DNA of 64,000 bases from Runella salmonicolor (GCF_024158025.1 NZ_JAMZEL010000004.1:248001-312000), one strand, 5' to 3'; shown: positions 43,709 to 53,178, counted from the first letter of the stretch. The notes: generated by a model not told the origin, from the sequence alone. Made by a program: numbers and translations.

Positions 43709-45658
43709 TTAGCCATAAATCCGTTGCAGATTTACCTTGTCTATGGCCCTGATGATGAGTGGGACTTTTTCGATTTTTACAGCACTGCTATCTAATCCAA
43801 ACCACTTATCTTCACTGTTGGTAAAGCTTTTGATAAAGAAGTACGCTTTCATGATAAGCTGCTCAAAGATGGGCAATTCATTCTCATACGAAAGGAATTT
43901 TTCCAATACAACAAAGCGGAAATCGCCGATAACGTTGTGTCGGTGAAGCGATTCATAACGGCTGGTGATGTCCACTTCTTTGTTTTTTACCATGTCTTCA
44001 ATAATACGGCGCAGGTAGAGATTGATGCGCTGTTCGATTCGAAAGCCCAACCGGAAGGTGACTTTGATGACATCGTCGGGTTCAATGACGTCGACTTTGT
44101 ATTGCATTGTGTACGGTTCATCGGTCGTGTCAACGTGGACAAACCAGTAAATATCGGCCCGTTTGGGGCGTTTTTCGAAAATTGAGTAAATAATTTTAGA
44201 TTCAACTTCACTTGTACGCGAAGCGTTTGACATAAACACTAGGTGCGTGGCGTATTTGGGGATGCTTACGTCACGGCTGAGTTCTTTGAGCGCATCAATG
44301 TACGTAGCAAGTTTGGTATATTCGGTCAACTGTGCTTTGATTTGGCCAGCTTTGAGCCAGATAAACATGACGGTTGCCAGAATGGTACAAATCAATACCG
44401 ACACCCAACCTCCGTGCGCAAATTTTTCTAAATTGGCGAGCATGAAAGCGCTTTCCACTGCGAAATACACCACCAAAAATACAATGACCAGCCACATATT
44501 GTAGCGGTGAGTATAGAGATAGTACGACATCAGAAGCGTGTCTACGAGCATGGTAAGCGTGATGGCCAAACCATAAGCAGCTTCCATGTTGGTGGAGCGC
44601 CTAAAATACAGCACCACGGCCACGCAACCGATAAAAAGAAGCAGGTTAATGCTCGGCACATACAACTGCCCCTTTTGGGCTGAAGGGTACTTAAGTTTGA
44701 TTTTTGGCCAAAAATTGAGGCGAATCGCCTCGCTGACCAACGTAAACGAGCCCGTAATTAACGCTTGACTGGCAATGATAGCGGCCATGGTAGCAATGGC
44801 AATACCAGGCAATAAAAACCAGTCTGGCATGAGTTCATAAAAAGGCTTACGGCCGTTGAGGTACTGGCCATTGTGCGCCATCAACCATGCCGATTGGCCA
44901 AAGTAATTGAGCAATAAAGTGAACTTTACAAATACCCAACTTACGCGAATATTGCCCCGGCCGCAGTGACCCAAGTCCGAATACAGTGCCTCTGCTCCCG
45001 TGGTACATAGAAAAACAGCCCCTAAAAGTGCGAATCCCCCGGGGTGTTCAACCAACAATTGATAAGCATAATAAGGGTTGAGGGCTTTGATAACCAATGG
45101 GTTTTGGATAACGTGCGAAAATCCCAAAATACCCAAAGTCGAGAACCAAACCAACATAATAGGCCCGAAAGCTCCGCCCACTACCTTTGTCCCAAAAACC
45201 TGAATGAGAAACAAAACCGCCAAAATGACCAATACAATCGGGACGGTCTGAATATTCGGATATAAAATCTCCAATCCTTCGACCGCAGAAGAAACCGAAA
45301 TCGGCGGACAAATAATACCATCGGCCAAGAGCGCGGCGCCTCCAATCATGGTAGGGATGGTGAGCCACTTGGCATGACGTCGTACCAGTGCAAAAAGGGC
45401 TAAAGTTCCGCCTTCACCACGGTTGTCGGCCCGTAAAATTAATATGACGTATTTGATGGTTGTTTGCAGCGTGAGCGTCCAGAATACGCACGAGAGCGCA
45501 CCCAATACAACCTCTTCATTGATACGGCTTTTACCAATTATGGCCTGCATCACGTACAACGGAGAGGTTCCGATGTCTCCATACACAATCCCCAATGCAA
45601 CCAATAATCCCGCGCCTGAGATTTTGTCTAAATTGTGGTGACCGTTACCTTGTTCCAT
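43709..45658 (-). CDS. kup: KUP-family potassium uptake protein (copy 2)
   Basis: A 649-residue paralogue of the adjacent kup, sharing long near-identical segments in the membrane domain and in the C-terminal domain (KRPKRADIYWFVHVDTTD in both). From the ATG at 45658 the protein begins MEQGNGHHNLDKISGAGLLV; the longer frame to 45817 adds 53 residues with no family match and is not used. The pair is a tandem duplication. Divergence is mainly in the N-terminal tail and spans 5-8. Confidence 0.92.
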   Translation of the reverse strand: MEQGNGHHNLDKISGAGLLVALGIVYGDIGTSPLYVMQAIIGKSRINEEVVLGALSCVFWTLTLQTTIKYVILILRADNRGEGGTLALFALVRRHAKWLTIPTMIGGAALLADGIICPPISVSSAVEGLEILYPNIQTVPIVLVILAVLFLIQVFGTKVVGGAFGPIMLVWFSTLGILGFSHVIQNPLVIKALNPYYAYQLLVEHPGGFALLGAVFLCTTGAEALYSDLGHCGRGNIRVSWVFVKFTLLLNYFGQSAWLMAHNGQYLNGRKPFYELMPDWFLLPGIAIATMAAIIASQALITGSFTLVSEAIRLNFWPKIKLKYPSAQKGQLYVPSINLLLFIGCVAVVLYFRRSTNMEAAYGLAITLTMLVDTLLMSYYLYTHRYNMWLVIVFLVVYFAVESAFMLANLEKFAHGGWVSVLICTILATVMFIWLKAGQIKAQLTEYTKLATYIDALKELSRDVSIPKYATHLVFMSNASRTSEVESKIIYSIFEKRPKRADIYWFVHVDTTDEPYTMQYKVDVIEPDDVIKVTFRLGFRIEQRINLYLRRIIEDMVKNKEVDITSRYESLHRHNVIGDFRFVVLEKFLSYENELPIFEQLIMKAYFFIKSFTNSEDKWFGLDSSAVKIEKVPLIIRAIDKVNLQRIYG

Positions 45659-45774
45659 GAAAATCGTTTGTTCTATAAAATGATAGGAAGCACTGGTTAT
45701 GAAGCAGGGATGTATGTCTAATTTTAAATCGCTTTTAGAACGTGGGTTTCCGCAGATTTGGTGAAAAAGTCGGA

Positions 45775-45782
45775 CAAATATA
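45775..45782 (-). promoter_or_regulatory. Putative Bacteroidota -7 element for kup pair
   Basis: TATATTTG on the minus strand, 116 bases before the kup start at 45658; no good -33 element. Confidence 0.4.
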
Positions 45783-45889
45783 AATGCTTGGGCTATCCGT
45801 TGTTCTCGGAAGCCCAAAATTATTCACTAATCTGATAAGAATCAGTCAATACGGTATAGCATAAGGCGGTTGAACAGGCGAAAAACATC

Positions 45890-47350
45890 TTATAGCAGTC
45901 GAATCCATTCAATCAACCCATCGGTCTTGAAAAAGAGGGCTAAGATGGTGATTGTCAGGAGAGAAATAAGAATTGTTGCTGCGTATGAAATAGGTGAGGA
46001 AACCTGTGTCGATGGGCTTTTTCGAAAAAATAGATAAAAGGGAATTTTAAAATAATAAAATAGTGAAACAACGGCATTGAGCAACCCAACGACCAACAAT
46101 GTCACTAACAATGGGTCGCCGTTGGCCTGATACGCTTCCCAGAGTGAAGAGAATACGAGTAATTTTGCCGTAAACCCTGCCGTAGGTGGCAATCCAACCA
46201 AACCCAGCATCAGCACCGTAAAACAAACACTCAGTAAGGGATAGGCCGCGCCTTTGCCCGTAATAGAAGCCAAAGTGGGGGAAGGAGTATCTTGCCCCAT
46301 CAAATCAATAAGTAAGAAAACCGCAATGTTGATGATGACATAGACCGTGATGTAAAACGCCGCGCTTTCAAACCCAGTTTGATTAAACGCGGTCAATCCC
46401 ACAATGAGAAATCCTGCTTGTGCAATACCAGAGTAGGCCATGAGCCGTTTTAGGTCGTTTTGCCAAAGGGCAGCGAGATTGCCGACCAAAATACTCACCA
46501 ACGCAATGATGGCCATGAGTTTTTGAAAATCGGCAGGGAATACACTCAAAAGGCGCATCAAGAGCAACAACGCCGCTGCTTTGGGGGCGGTTGATAAAAA
46601 AGACACAATGGGCGTAGGGGCAGACTCGTACACATCTGGCGGCCAAACATGAAACGGAACCAGCGAAAGTTTGAATAGTACGCCGCTCAAGGTGAGAAAC
46701 CCAACCACCAACAAAATAAGTGGCGGATTTTGGGCTAACTGACTGGCAAATACGTCGCTCGTAAAATCCAACGTACCCGTCATCCCGTACAGCAGCGAAA
46801 GCCCGTACAGCATGATAGCCGAACTGAGTGCGCCAAACAAAAGGTATTTAATTCCGCCTTCTGCGGGTTTTTTACCGCTGCCAAAGGTGACCATTAAATA
46901 AGACCCAATCGATACCAACTCTATGGATAGGTACACGCTCAGGCCATTGGTGGCCATCGCCATCAGAAAAAGCCCTAGCACTACGGCCAACAAAATACTA
47001 TAAAATTCGGCGGGGAGTTTTGTTTGCACAAATTGTACGTGCAGCAGCACTAATAGCCCCGTAATGAGAATAATAAGTTTGAAGAAAACGGCTTTGTGGT
47101 CAAGATAAATCAGGTGATGAAATAAATAACCGCCCAAGTCGTTCCATTGAAGACAAACCAAGACCAAAGCGACCGCCAGTGCTCCGATAGTTAAACTACG
47201 CAGGATGCCAGTAGTCTGCAACTGCCAACGGCTGTATTTTAGCAGAATTTCACTGAAAATAATGAATAAAAATGCTCCTGCCAGCCACGTTTCAGGTAAA
47301 AAACCGGGCAGACTTTGGATAACGTGGTAAAGATGGTCTTGGAGTCGCAA
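45890..47350 (-). CDS. nuoN: NADH-quinone oxidoreductase subunit N
   Basis: A 480-490 residue membrane subunit of complex I with about 14 spans. NuoN hallmarks include LYLSIELVSIGSYLMV-like sequence, LSGVLFKLSLVPFHVWPPDVYE (in two parts), LMAYSGIAQAGFL and the proton-channel Lys/Glu residues within them. There is no ATG near the N-terminus. A TTG at 47383 or at 47350 must serve. I prefer 47350 because the first one overlaps a promoter-like TAnnTTTG sequence. The rest of the nuo operon is not here, which is unusual because nuoN normally ends it. Confidence 0.85.
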   Translation of the reverse strand: MRLQDHLYHVIQSLPGFLPETWLAGAFLFIIFSEILLKYSRWQLQTTGILRSLTIGALAVALVLVCLQWNDLGGYLFHHLIYLDHKAVFFKLIILITGLLVLLHVQFVQTKLPAEFYSILLAVVLGLFLMAMATNGLSVYLSIELVSIGSYLMVTFGSGKKPAEGGIKYLLFGALSSAIMLYGLSLLYGMTGTLDFTSDVFASQLAQNPPLILLVVGFLTLSGVLFKLSLVPFHVWPPDVYESAPTPIVSFLSTAPKAAALLLLMRLLSVFPADFQKLMAIIALVSILVGNLAALWQNDLKRLMAYSGIAQAGFLIVGLTAFNQTGFESAAFYITVYVIINIAVFLLIDLMGQDTPSPTLASITGKGAAYPLLSVCFTVLMLGLVGLPPTAGFTAKLLVFSSLWEAYQANGDPLLVTLLVVGLLNAVVSLFYYFKIPFYLFFRKSPSTQVSSPISYAATILISLLTITILALFFKTDGLIEWIRLL

Positions 47351-47372
47351 GGTAGATTGTTTAATTTGCTCG

Positions 47373-47380
47373 CAAAAGTA
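47373..47380 (-). promoter_or_regulatory. Putative Bacteroidota -7 element for nuoN
   Basis: TACTTTTG followed by CG on the minus strand. It overlaps the first codons of the longest nuoN frame, so it argues for a downstream TTG start. Confidence 0.45.
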
Positions 47381-47389
47381 CAACGCAAC

Positions 47390-48031
47390 ATGAAAAAGTC
47401 ATTACTCTGTGGGGGATTGATTTTACTAACCCTCGTAACTTATGCCCAAAGTATGTTTATTCAGGACATCAACGGGCGTCCTATCTTCGAAAATGGATAC
47501 GTAGAAATCGAAGGTTCGCCTTATCTCAACGACGCATGGTCGAGGGGGAGTGTCAAAGCCAAAAATAATGGCAAAACTTATGAGTTGGCAAAAATGCGGT
47601 ATGACCTCTACAAAGACGAACTTGAATACGAAGAAAATCAAAAGCCATACCGATTCAGCAGCGAAATCACGGAGTTTTCGACCAACGACGGCGTGTTTAG
47701 AAGCGGTTTTCCAGCGATAGAATCCCTTACCGCCCGAAATTTTTATCAGGTAATGTACGACGGAAATGTTAAATTATTAAAACACAGCACCGTTAGGATT
47801 CAGACCGAAAAACTGTACAGCTCGGCCACCCAGACCAAACGTTTTATGAAAGAAGATGCGTTGTATTTGTTTAAAAATGGTACCCTGACCCGCCTCAAAA
47901 AAGACAAAAAAGCGTTGTTGGAAGCGCTCGGCGACAAGCAGGCCGAGCTCGAAACGTTTATCAAAGACCAAAAGTTGAAATTATCGAAAGAAGAGGATAT
48001 TCTGCGCGTAGTGGAGAAGTATGAAGGATAA
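47390..48031 (+). CDS. Secreted hypothetical protein
   Basis: A 213-residue protein starting at the ATG at 47390, where a signal peptide (MKKSLLCGGLILLTLVTYAQ) begins. The mature part is mixed beta (IQDINGRPIFENGYVEIEGSPY) and ends in a charged helix (KAKKEDILRVV-like, rich in Lys/Glu, about residues 165-213). I do not recognise a family; the form fits small periplasmic Bacteroidota proteins. It is divergent from nuoN with start sites separated by about 40 bases, so their promoters overlap. Confidence 0.6.
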   Translation: MKKSLLCGGLILLTLVTYAQSMFIQDINGRPIFENGYVEIEGSPYLNDAWSRGSVKAKNNGKTYELAKMRYDLYKDELEYEENQKPYRFSSEITEFSTNDGVFRSGFPAIESLTARNFYQVMYDGNVKLLKHSTVRIQTEKLYSSATQTKRFMKEDALYLFKNGTLTRLKKDKKALLEALGDKQAELETFIKDQKLKLSKEEDILRVVEKYEG

Positions 48032-48064
48032 TAATTGTTGATTACCAAAGTTTTAGGGTGCTCT

Positions 48065-48102
48065 AAAAAAGAAGGACGCATTTTTGTGCGCCCTTCTTTT
48101 TT
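48065..48102. terminator. Bidirectional terminator between convergent genes
   Basis: Arms AAAAAAGAAGG-A-CGCA and TGCG-C-CCTTCTTTTTT form a 16-bp stem with one mismatch and a 6-base loop; T-runs end both strands. Confidence 0.75.
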
Positions 48103-48120
48103 GAATGAATATTGAAAAAA

Positions 48121-49308
48121 TTAAGCCAAAGCTGCTACGCCTGGCAATTCTTTTCCTTCCATGTATTCGAGCAATGCTCCGCCACCCGTTGAGACGTAGC
48201 TCACGCGGTCGCCGTAGCCGGCGTTGTTGATGGCCGAGGCCGAATCTCCCCCACCGATGAGCGAGAACGCACCGTTTTCTTCGGTTGCTTTGACCACTGC
48301 TTTGGCAATTGCGTCAGTGCCGATGGCAAAGTTAGGGAATTCAAATACACCCATCGGGCCGTTCCAAAGAATGGTTTTTGACGTACGTACTACTTCTTCA
48401 AACAAGGCAATACTTGCTGGACCAATATCTAAGCCTTCCCAGCCGTCGGGGATTTGTCCAGTAGCTACGATTTGACGATTGGCGTCGTTCGAAAAAGCAT
48501 CGGCACATACATTATCTACGGGCATGATGATATTCACGCCTTTGGCTTTGGCTTTTTCCAGAATTTCGAGGGCCAATTCTTGTTTGTCAGCTTCTAAAAG
48601 TGACTTTCCAATTTGACCACCGAGGGCTTTGGTGAATGTATAAGTCATTCCGCCTCCGATAATGAGATTATCCACTTTGTCCAAAAGACGCTCAATGATG
48701 AGGATTTTGTCCGAGATTTTGGCGCCTCCCATGATGGCCGTGAAAGGGCGCTCGGCGTGTTCGAGAATGCGCTGGGCATTGTCGATTTCGGCTTGCATAA
48801 CGTAACCGCAGATACGGTCTTCAAAAAACTGTCCGATAACGGCCGTAGAAGCGTGGGCGCGGTGGGCGGTTCCGAAGGCATCGTTTACCCACACATCGCC
48901 GAGTTTTGAAAGTTTTTCGGCAAATGCAACATCGCCTTTTTCTTCCTGCTTATAAAAACGAAGGTTTTCGAGCAGCAGGATTTCGCCGGGTTGAAGGGTA
49001 GTAGCTTGGTCGTAGGCAGATTCTCCGATGCAATCATCGGCAAATTTGACTGAAACCCCCAAGATTACCGATAATGGGTTGATTAAGTGTTTAAGTGAAT
49101 ATTTTTCGGTTGGACCGTCTTTCGGGCGTCCCAAGTGTGACATCAGAACGCAGGAACCGCCATCTGCCAAAATTTTGCGGATGGTAGGTAGCGTAGCCTG
49201 AATGCGGGTGTCGTCAGTAATTTCAAATTTTTCATTGAGGGGCACGTTGAAGTCCACGCGAATAAGCGCTCGTTTCCCTGCAAAATTGTACGAATCTACG
49301 GTTTTCAT
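48121..49308 (-). CDS. pgk: Phosphoglycerate kinase
   Basis: Glycolytic enzyme making ATP and 3-phosphoglycerate from 1,3-bisphosphoglycerate. From the ATG at 49308 it is 395 residues, normal for bacteria. It has ALIRVDFNVPL, SHLGRPKDGP, LLENLRFY, GDVWVNDAFGTAHRAHAST, AIMGGAKISDKI, NGPMGVFEF and LIGGGDSASAI. The frame extends to 49350, but the extra 14 residues are not homologous and start beyond the promoter element. Confidence 0.95.
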   Translation of the reverse strand: MKTVDSYNFAGKRALIRVDFNVPLNEKFEITDDTRIQATLPTIRKILADGGSCVLMSHLGRPKDGPTEKYSLKHLINPLSVILGVSVKFADDCIGESAYDQATTLQPGEILLLENLRFYKQEEKGDVAFAEKLSKLGDVWVNDAFGTAHRAHASTAVIGQFFEDRICGYVMQAEIDNAQRILEHAERPFTAIMGGAKISDKILIIERLLDKVDNLIIGGGMTYTFTKALGGQIGKSLLEADKQELALEILEKAKAKGVNIIMPVDNVCADAFSNDANRQIVATGQIPDGWEGLDIGPASIALFEEVVRTSKTILWNGPMGVFEFPNFAIGTDAIAKAVVKATEENGAFSLIGGGDSASAINNAGYGDRVSYVSTGGGALLEYMEGKELPGVAALA

Positions 49309-49347
49309 AGGATTCCAGTGGGTTGAACTAAAGATTGATTTACAGGA

Positions 49348-49355
49348 CAAAAATA
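49348..49355 (-). promoter_or_regulatory. Putative Bacteroidota -7 element for pgk
   Basis: TATTTTTG on the minus strand, 40 bases upstream of the pgk start at 49308. Confidence 0.45.
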
Positions 49356-49454
49356 GTTTTTTCGGCCCACTACCCTCATATAATCCGTTTTTTCTTTTTA
49401 CAAACCGCCTCAGAAAGAGCGGTTGAAGGATAATGGGTAAATAAATAAACCATA

Positions 49455-49488
49455 AAAAATCCCCTTGACCGAGGCCAAGGGGATTTTT
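49455..49488 (-). terminator. Intrinsic terminator after the NTF2-like gene
   Basis: Perfect 13-bp arms AAAAATCCCCTTG and CAAGGGGATTTTT with an 8-base loop; the minus strand ends in a T-run, 16 bases after the stop of the NTF2-like gene. It marks the 3' end of the hexuronate operon. Confidence 0.8.
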
Positions 49489-49504
49489 GTAAAAAGTAAA
49501 GCCG

Positions 49505-49942
49505 TTAAATTTTAACTGCCTGTCGGGCCAGCAATTTCCAGCCTCCTTTTTGTTTTTGCCACACCATCAAAAGCGAGAGGTTTGCTGTACCGGGCTTACC
49601 GCTATTGTTGGTTGTCCCCGCCAATTTATGGCGTACGATGGCCGCGTTGCCAACTATTTTGATGGTTTGTTCGGTCAGATTGATGGTCACAAAATCAGAT
49701 TCGCCGCTAACAATAGCGCGTACAAACTCCGCTTTGTCCTCAATTTTGCCGTTGGAGTGGCCATAGCTGAGGGCTTCATCGGTGAGGTTTTCGAGCGTTG
49801 CTTTGTCGGCGTCAATCATTGCTTTTTTGAGTGCTTCTACAGCGCTCGCAACCGCCGCTTCATCTTTTGATTGGGCAAAAGTTGTATTGAGAACCGAGAA
49901 ACAAGTAATCAGTAAAAATGCGAAGGCCTTTTTCATAGTCAT
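49505..49942 (-). CDS. Secreted NTF2-like (DUF4440/SnoaL fold) protein
   Basis: A 145-residue protein with a signal peptide (MTMKKAFAFLLITCFSVLN, cut near FAQ at residue 24) and a cone-shaped NTF2-like domain: DEAAVASAVEALKKAMIDAD as first helix, SYGHSNGKIEDKAEFVRAI, IVGNAAIVRHKLAGT and MVWQKQKGGWKLLARQAVK as last strand. Ligand or activity unknown. It begins two bases after the hexuronate transporter stop and is probably the last gene of that operon. Confidence 0.78.
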   Translation of the reverse strand: MTMKKAFAFLLITCFSVLNTTFAQSKDEAAVASAVEALKKAMIDADKATLENLTDEALSYGHSNGKIEDKAEFVRAIVSGESDFVTINLTEQTIKIVGNAAIVRHKLAGTTNNSGKPGTANLSLLMVWQKQKGGWKLLARQAVKI

Positions 49943-49944
49943 TT

Positions 49945-51246
49945 TTATAAATCTACCGGTTTCATTTTAGGGACCAAGAAGTGCATAATCGTCCACGCCA
50001 ACACGTAAGCGGCACCGCACACGAAAAACATGATGTAATAGGCCGTCTCGATTTGGTTGATAGAACGGTAATAGACAAACATGTTTTTTTGAACCAAAGC
50101 AGAAAGTAAAATCCCGCCCAAAGCGCCAAACATCCCGCCGATTCCAGTAACGGAAGCAGTGGTGTATTTAGGAAACATGTCCGAAACCGTAGTGAAGATA
50201 TTGGCGCTCCATGCTTGGTGAGCAGCGGCGGCAAATCCAATGACACAAACGGCATACCACATGTCAATACTGCCTAAAATTTGCGAGAAAATAATCGGGG
50301 ATACACAAAGGGCATAAATGAGCATGGAAGTTTTGCGTGCCCTGAACACAGGCCAGCCGGTTTTGATAAGGTACATTGGTAAATAACCGCCCAAAACACT
50401 CCCAAAGGTTGAAAGGGTGTACACTACCGCCACTGGAATGGCAATCTGTGTACCCGTAAGTTTGTATTGGCTTTGCAAAAAGTCGGGCAACCAGAAAAGA
50501 TAAAACCACCAGATAGGGTCGGTGAGGAGTTTACCAAGGGCAAATGCCCAAGTTTGGCGGAAACTTAAAAGTTTGAACCAAGAAACCTGCGGTTTGTTGA
50601 CGTCGTTTTTGTCGGCCAGTACTTCAGCGGCGTCAGAATGGATGTAATCGTATTCGGCTTTTGAAAGTTTGGGGCTTTTGCTTGGTACTTCATAAAACAT
50701 CAGCCAAAGCACGAGCCACACAAAACCCAACATCCCCGTAATGATAAATGCCCATTGCCAGCCCATTTCGGCGGCGATGAAAGGCACCGAAAGTGGAGCC
50801 ACGATGGCGCCAAAGTTGGTGCCAGAGTTGAAAATTCCCGTGGCAAAAGCACGTTCTTTTTTAGGAAACCATTCGGCAACGGTCTTGATGGCGGCGGGAA
50901 AGTTTCCAGCCTCCGTGATACCGAGCGCAGAACGCACAACGGCAAACCCAAAAACAGTATTTACCAAAGCATGGGCTACGGCCGCCACGCTCCACAAAGT
51001 AGTAGCAACGGCGTAGCCGATTTTAGTGCCCAGTTTATCGACCAAACGCCCAGCGCCGAGCATCCCGAAGGCATAAAATAGTTTGAAGGCGATTTCAATG
51101 TTGGCGTAGTCACCATCGTTCCAGTTCAGTTCTTCCGAAAGAGTGGATTTTAATAAACTGATTACCTGCCTGTCGAGGTAGTTAATGGTGGTTGCGAAAA
51201 ATACCAGACCGCAAATGGTCCAGCGATAATTACCGATTTTTTCCAT
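49945..51246 (-). CDS. MFS hexuronate transporter (ExuT-like)
   Basis: A 433-residue, 12-span transporter of the anion:cation symporter family. The N-terminal RWTICGLVFFATTINYLDRQ and SALGITEAGNFPAAIKTVAEWF are characteristic of ExuT/GudP-type members. Its position behind eda, kdgK, uxaC and uxaB makes galacturonate/glucuronate the likely cargo. It is 69 bases downstream of eda. Confidence 0.87.
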   Translation of the reverse strand: MEKIGNYRWTICGLVFFATTINYLDRQVISLLKSTLSEELNWNDGDYANIEIAFKLFYAFGMLGAGRLVDKLGTKIGYAVATTLWSVAAVAHALVNTVFGFAVVRSALGITEAGNFPAAIKTVAEWFPKKERAFATGIFNSGTNFGAIVAPLSVPFIAAEMGWQWAFIITGMLGFVWLVLWLMFYEVPSKSPKLSKAEYDYIHSDAAEVLADKNDVNKPQVSWFKLLSFRQTWAFALGKLLTDPIWWFYLFWLPDFLQSQYKLTGTQIAIPVAVVYTLSTFGSVLGGYLPMYLIKTGWPVFRARKTSMLIYALCVSPIIFSQILGSIDMWYAVCVIGFAAAAHQAWSANIFTTVSDMFPKYTTASVTGIGGMFGALGGILLSALVQKNMFVYYRSINQIETAYYIMFFVCGAAYVLAWTIMHFLVPKMKPVDL

Positions 51247-51315
51247 TTAGAAGAAGGGTTTTGTAACAACATAGGCACAAAGGGCACATAGCTTCCGGCT
51301 ATACAATCTGTGTGT

Positions 51316-51987
51316 CTATGCGGTTGGAGCGAGGGTTTGGTAATAGGTTAGTAATGTATTTATCTTTTGGGCTATTTCTTCAAAATTACCTGCTTCGACG
51401 ACGGCCTTTGGAAAGAGTTGTGAGCCAATACCCACCGCACTTACCCCAGCGCTAAACCACTCTTTTAGGCTTTCGGGGGTGGGTTCTACGCCTCCCGTTA
51501 CCATCACTTTAACCTTGGGCAAAGGGCCTTTCAAGGCTTTGACAAATCCTGAACCCACGACATTTCCGGGAAAGACTTTTACAATTTCTGCCCCTAGTGA
51601 AGTAGCATTGTAAACTTCCGAAACGGTCATGACACCAGGCATCCAAGCGATATTTTGCGCTTTGCATACCTCGGCTACATCCATTGTGGTACATGGTTGA
51701 ACCACAAAATCAGCGCCCAGTGCAATGAATTCCTCCGCCTGAAGCGCATTGAAAACGGTTCCAATACCTAAAGCCATTTTTGGGTAGTTTGTACTGATAA
51801 AATCGCGTAATACTTTGAAAACTTCTTTGGCGTTTTCGCCGCGATTGGTAAACTCAAACGCCCGAATCCCTCCGTCGTAACAGGCTTTAATGATTTGGCA
51901 GGTTACTTCTGCGTCGGGATGATAAAACACCGGGACGATGGGTGCGCTTGCCAGGGTTTGATAAACGAGTTGTGGTTCAAAAGCCAT
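51316..51987 (-). CDS. eda: 2-keto-3-deoxy-6-phosphogluconate (KDPG) aldolase
   Basis: Cleaves KDPG to pyruvate and glyceraldehyde 3-phosphate, the last step of hexuronate breakdown. The 223-residue class I aldolase has Glu45 and Arg49 (FEFTNRG), the Schiff-base lysine Lys137 (EIVKVFPGN), GIGTVFNALQA and MVTGGVEPT. All catalytic residues are present. It is 20 bases downstream of kdgK. Confidence 0.92.
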   Translation of the reverse strand: MAFEPQLVYQTLASAPIVPVFYHPDAEVTCQIIKACYDGGIRAFEFTNRGENAKEVFKVLRDFISTNYPKMALGIGTVFNALQAEEFIALGADFVVQPCTTMDVAEVCKAQNIAWMPGVMTVSEVYNATSLGAEIVKVFPGNVVGSGFVKALKGPLPKVKVMVTGGVEPTPESLKEWFSAGVSAVGIGSQLFPKAVVEAGNFEEIAQKINTLLTYYQTLAPTA

Positions 51988-52007
51988 TGATATCGTTGTT
52001 GTTTACA

Positions 52008-53045
52008 TTAATTCTCACTCAAAACGTTGTTTAACGTTTCTTTTACTTTTTCTACGGTTTGCTGCGAGGCATCGCCGTATTCCTGCAATTTGCCAAACGC
52101 CGCCGCTGCCGCAAAATCAATGATGTCTTGCGGAGCGTGTTGGTGATGCAGTCCATAAATAAGGCCGCCCATAAAACAATCGCCGCTGCCTACTTTATCA
52201 ATCACTTTTTGGGTGGTAAATTCGGGGGAAACGTACTGTATTCCGTCTTTGTACAAAGTAGTATAATACTGAATTCCTTCTTCAAACGCGTCGAAACGGA
52301 AGGTATGAGCCACGACTTTGCATTTCGGGAATGCTGCCTGAATATTTTCGGCAGTAGCAATGCTGTGGGCCAGATACTTCTCCTGCGTAGGGTTTTGCTC
52401 CACCGTTTTATCAACTGGAATGCCCAAAAGTGTATTAGCGGCCCAGATATTACCCATGATTACGTCGCAGTACTGCGCCAAGGCGGGCATGATTTCGACG
52501 GGTTTTTTACCAAACTGCCACAGTTTGGCGCGATAGTTTAAATCTACAGAAATGGTGATGCCCAAGCGCGAAGCCACCTGCAATGCTTCCAGACAGGCAT
52601 CTGCTACGTCTTGGTTGAGGGCGGGGCTGATAGCGCTAAAATGAAACCACGAGCAACCTTCCAAAATCTGTTCCCAATCTACTTTGCCCACTTTTAATTC
52701 TGAAAATGAAGAAAAAGCCCGGTCGTAAATCACGCCAGCGTTTTTTAAATCTGCCCCCTGTGGCAAATAATACGCACCAATGCGTGACCCAAAATGCCGA
52801 ATGCCAGATGTTTCAATTCCTTTTTCCTCAATATAGGCTTTGATTTCGGTTGAGAGTTGGTTTTCGGGTAAAACTGTGCTGTAGCGTACCGGCACTTTCC
52901 AATTGGCGAGGGCATTGGCTACGTTGAGTTCGGCACCGCCGACAAAAACGGGCATGTTCGCCTGTTTAATCCACTCACCATTGAGTTGCGGCGAAAAACG
53001 CAACAGTAATTCTCCAAAACAACAAATAGTATTTCCTGTACTCAA
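52008..53045 (-). CDS. kdgK: 2-keto-3-deoxygluconate kinase (PfkB family)
   Basis: Phosphorylates KDG to KDPG. The 345-residue ribokinase-fold protein has GGAELNVANALANW near the N-terminus and the anion-hole/catalytic DKVGSGDCFMGGLIYGL near residue 290. A generic sugar kinase call would also fit the fold; the neighbours eda, uxaC and uxaB point to KDG. A strong hairpin separates it from the upstream uxaC. Confidence 0.87.
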   Translation of the reverse strand: MSTGNTICCFGELLLRFSPQLNGEWIKQANMPVFVGGAELNVANALANWKVPVRYSTVLPENQLSTEIKAYIEEKGIETSGIRHFGSRIGAYYLPQGADLKNAGVIYDRAFSSFSELKVGKVDWEQILEGCSWFHFSAISPALNQDVADACLEALQVASRLGITISVDLNYRAKLWQFGKKPVEIMPALAQYCDVIMGNIWAANTLLGIPVDKTVEQNPTQEKYLAHSIATAENIQAAFPKCKVVAHTFRFDAFEEGIQYYTTLYKDGIQYVSPEFTTQKVIDKVGSGDCFMGGLIYGLHHQHAPQDIIDFAAAAAFGKLQEYGDASQQTVEKVKETLNNVLSEN

Positions 53046-53119
53046 GGGTGTATTCTTTTGATTATCAATTATTTAATTAAACGACTCTTGCGGTTTAACG
53101 TTCATGGCTGGTTTAATGC

Positions 53120-53149
53120 GTGGCGGCGGTTTTGAGAAACCGCCGCCAC
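53120..53149 (-). other. Strong hairpin between uxaC and kdgK
   Basis: Perfect 13-bp arms GTGGCGGCGGTTT and AAACCGCCGCCAC with a 4-base loop (TGAG), GC-rich, with no T-run after it. It lies within the operon, 30 bases after uxaC, and may be a processing or stability element or a partial terminator that lowers expression of the distal genes. Confidence 0.6.
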
Positions 53150-53178
53150 ACGCGCCCTAAAACCGCTCCAACAGACTA

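Noticed and set aside
45659..45817. 53-residue N-terminal extension of the second KUP protein
   Set aside because: Absent from its tandem paralogue and from the family; ATG at 45658 gives the normal length.
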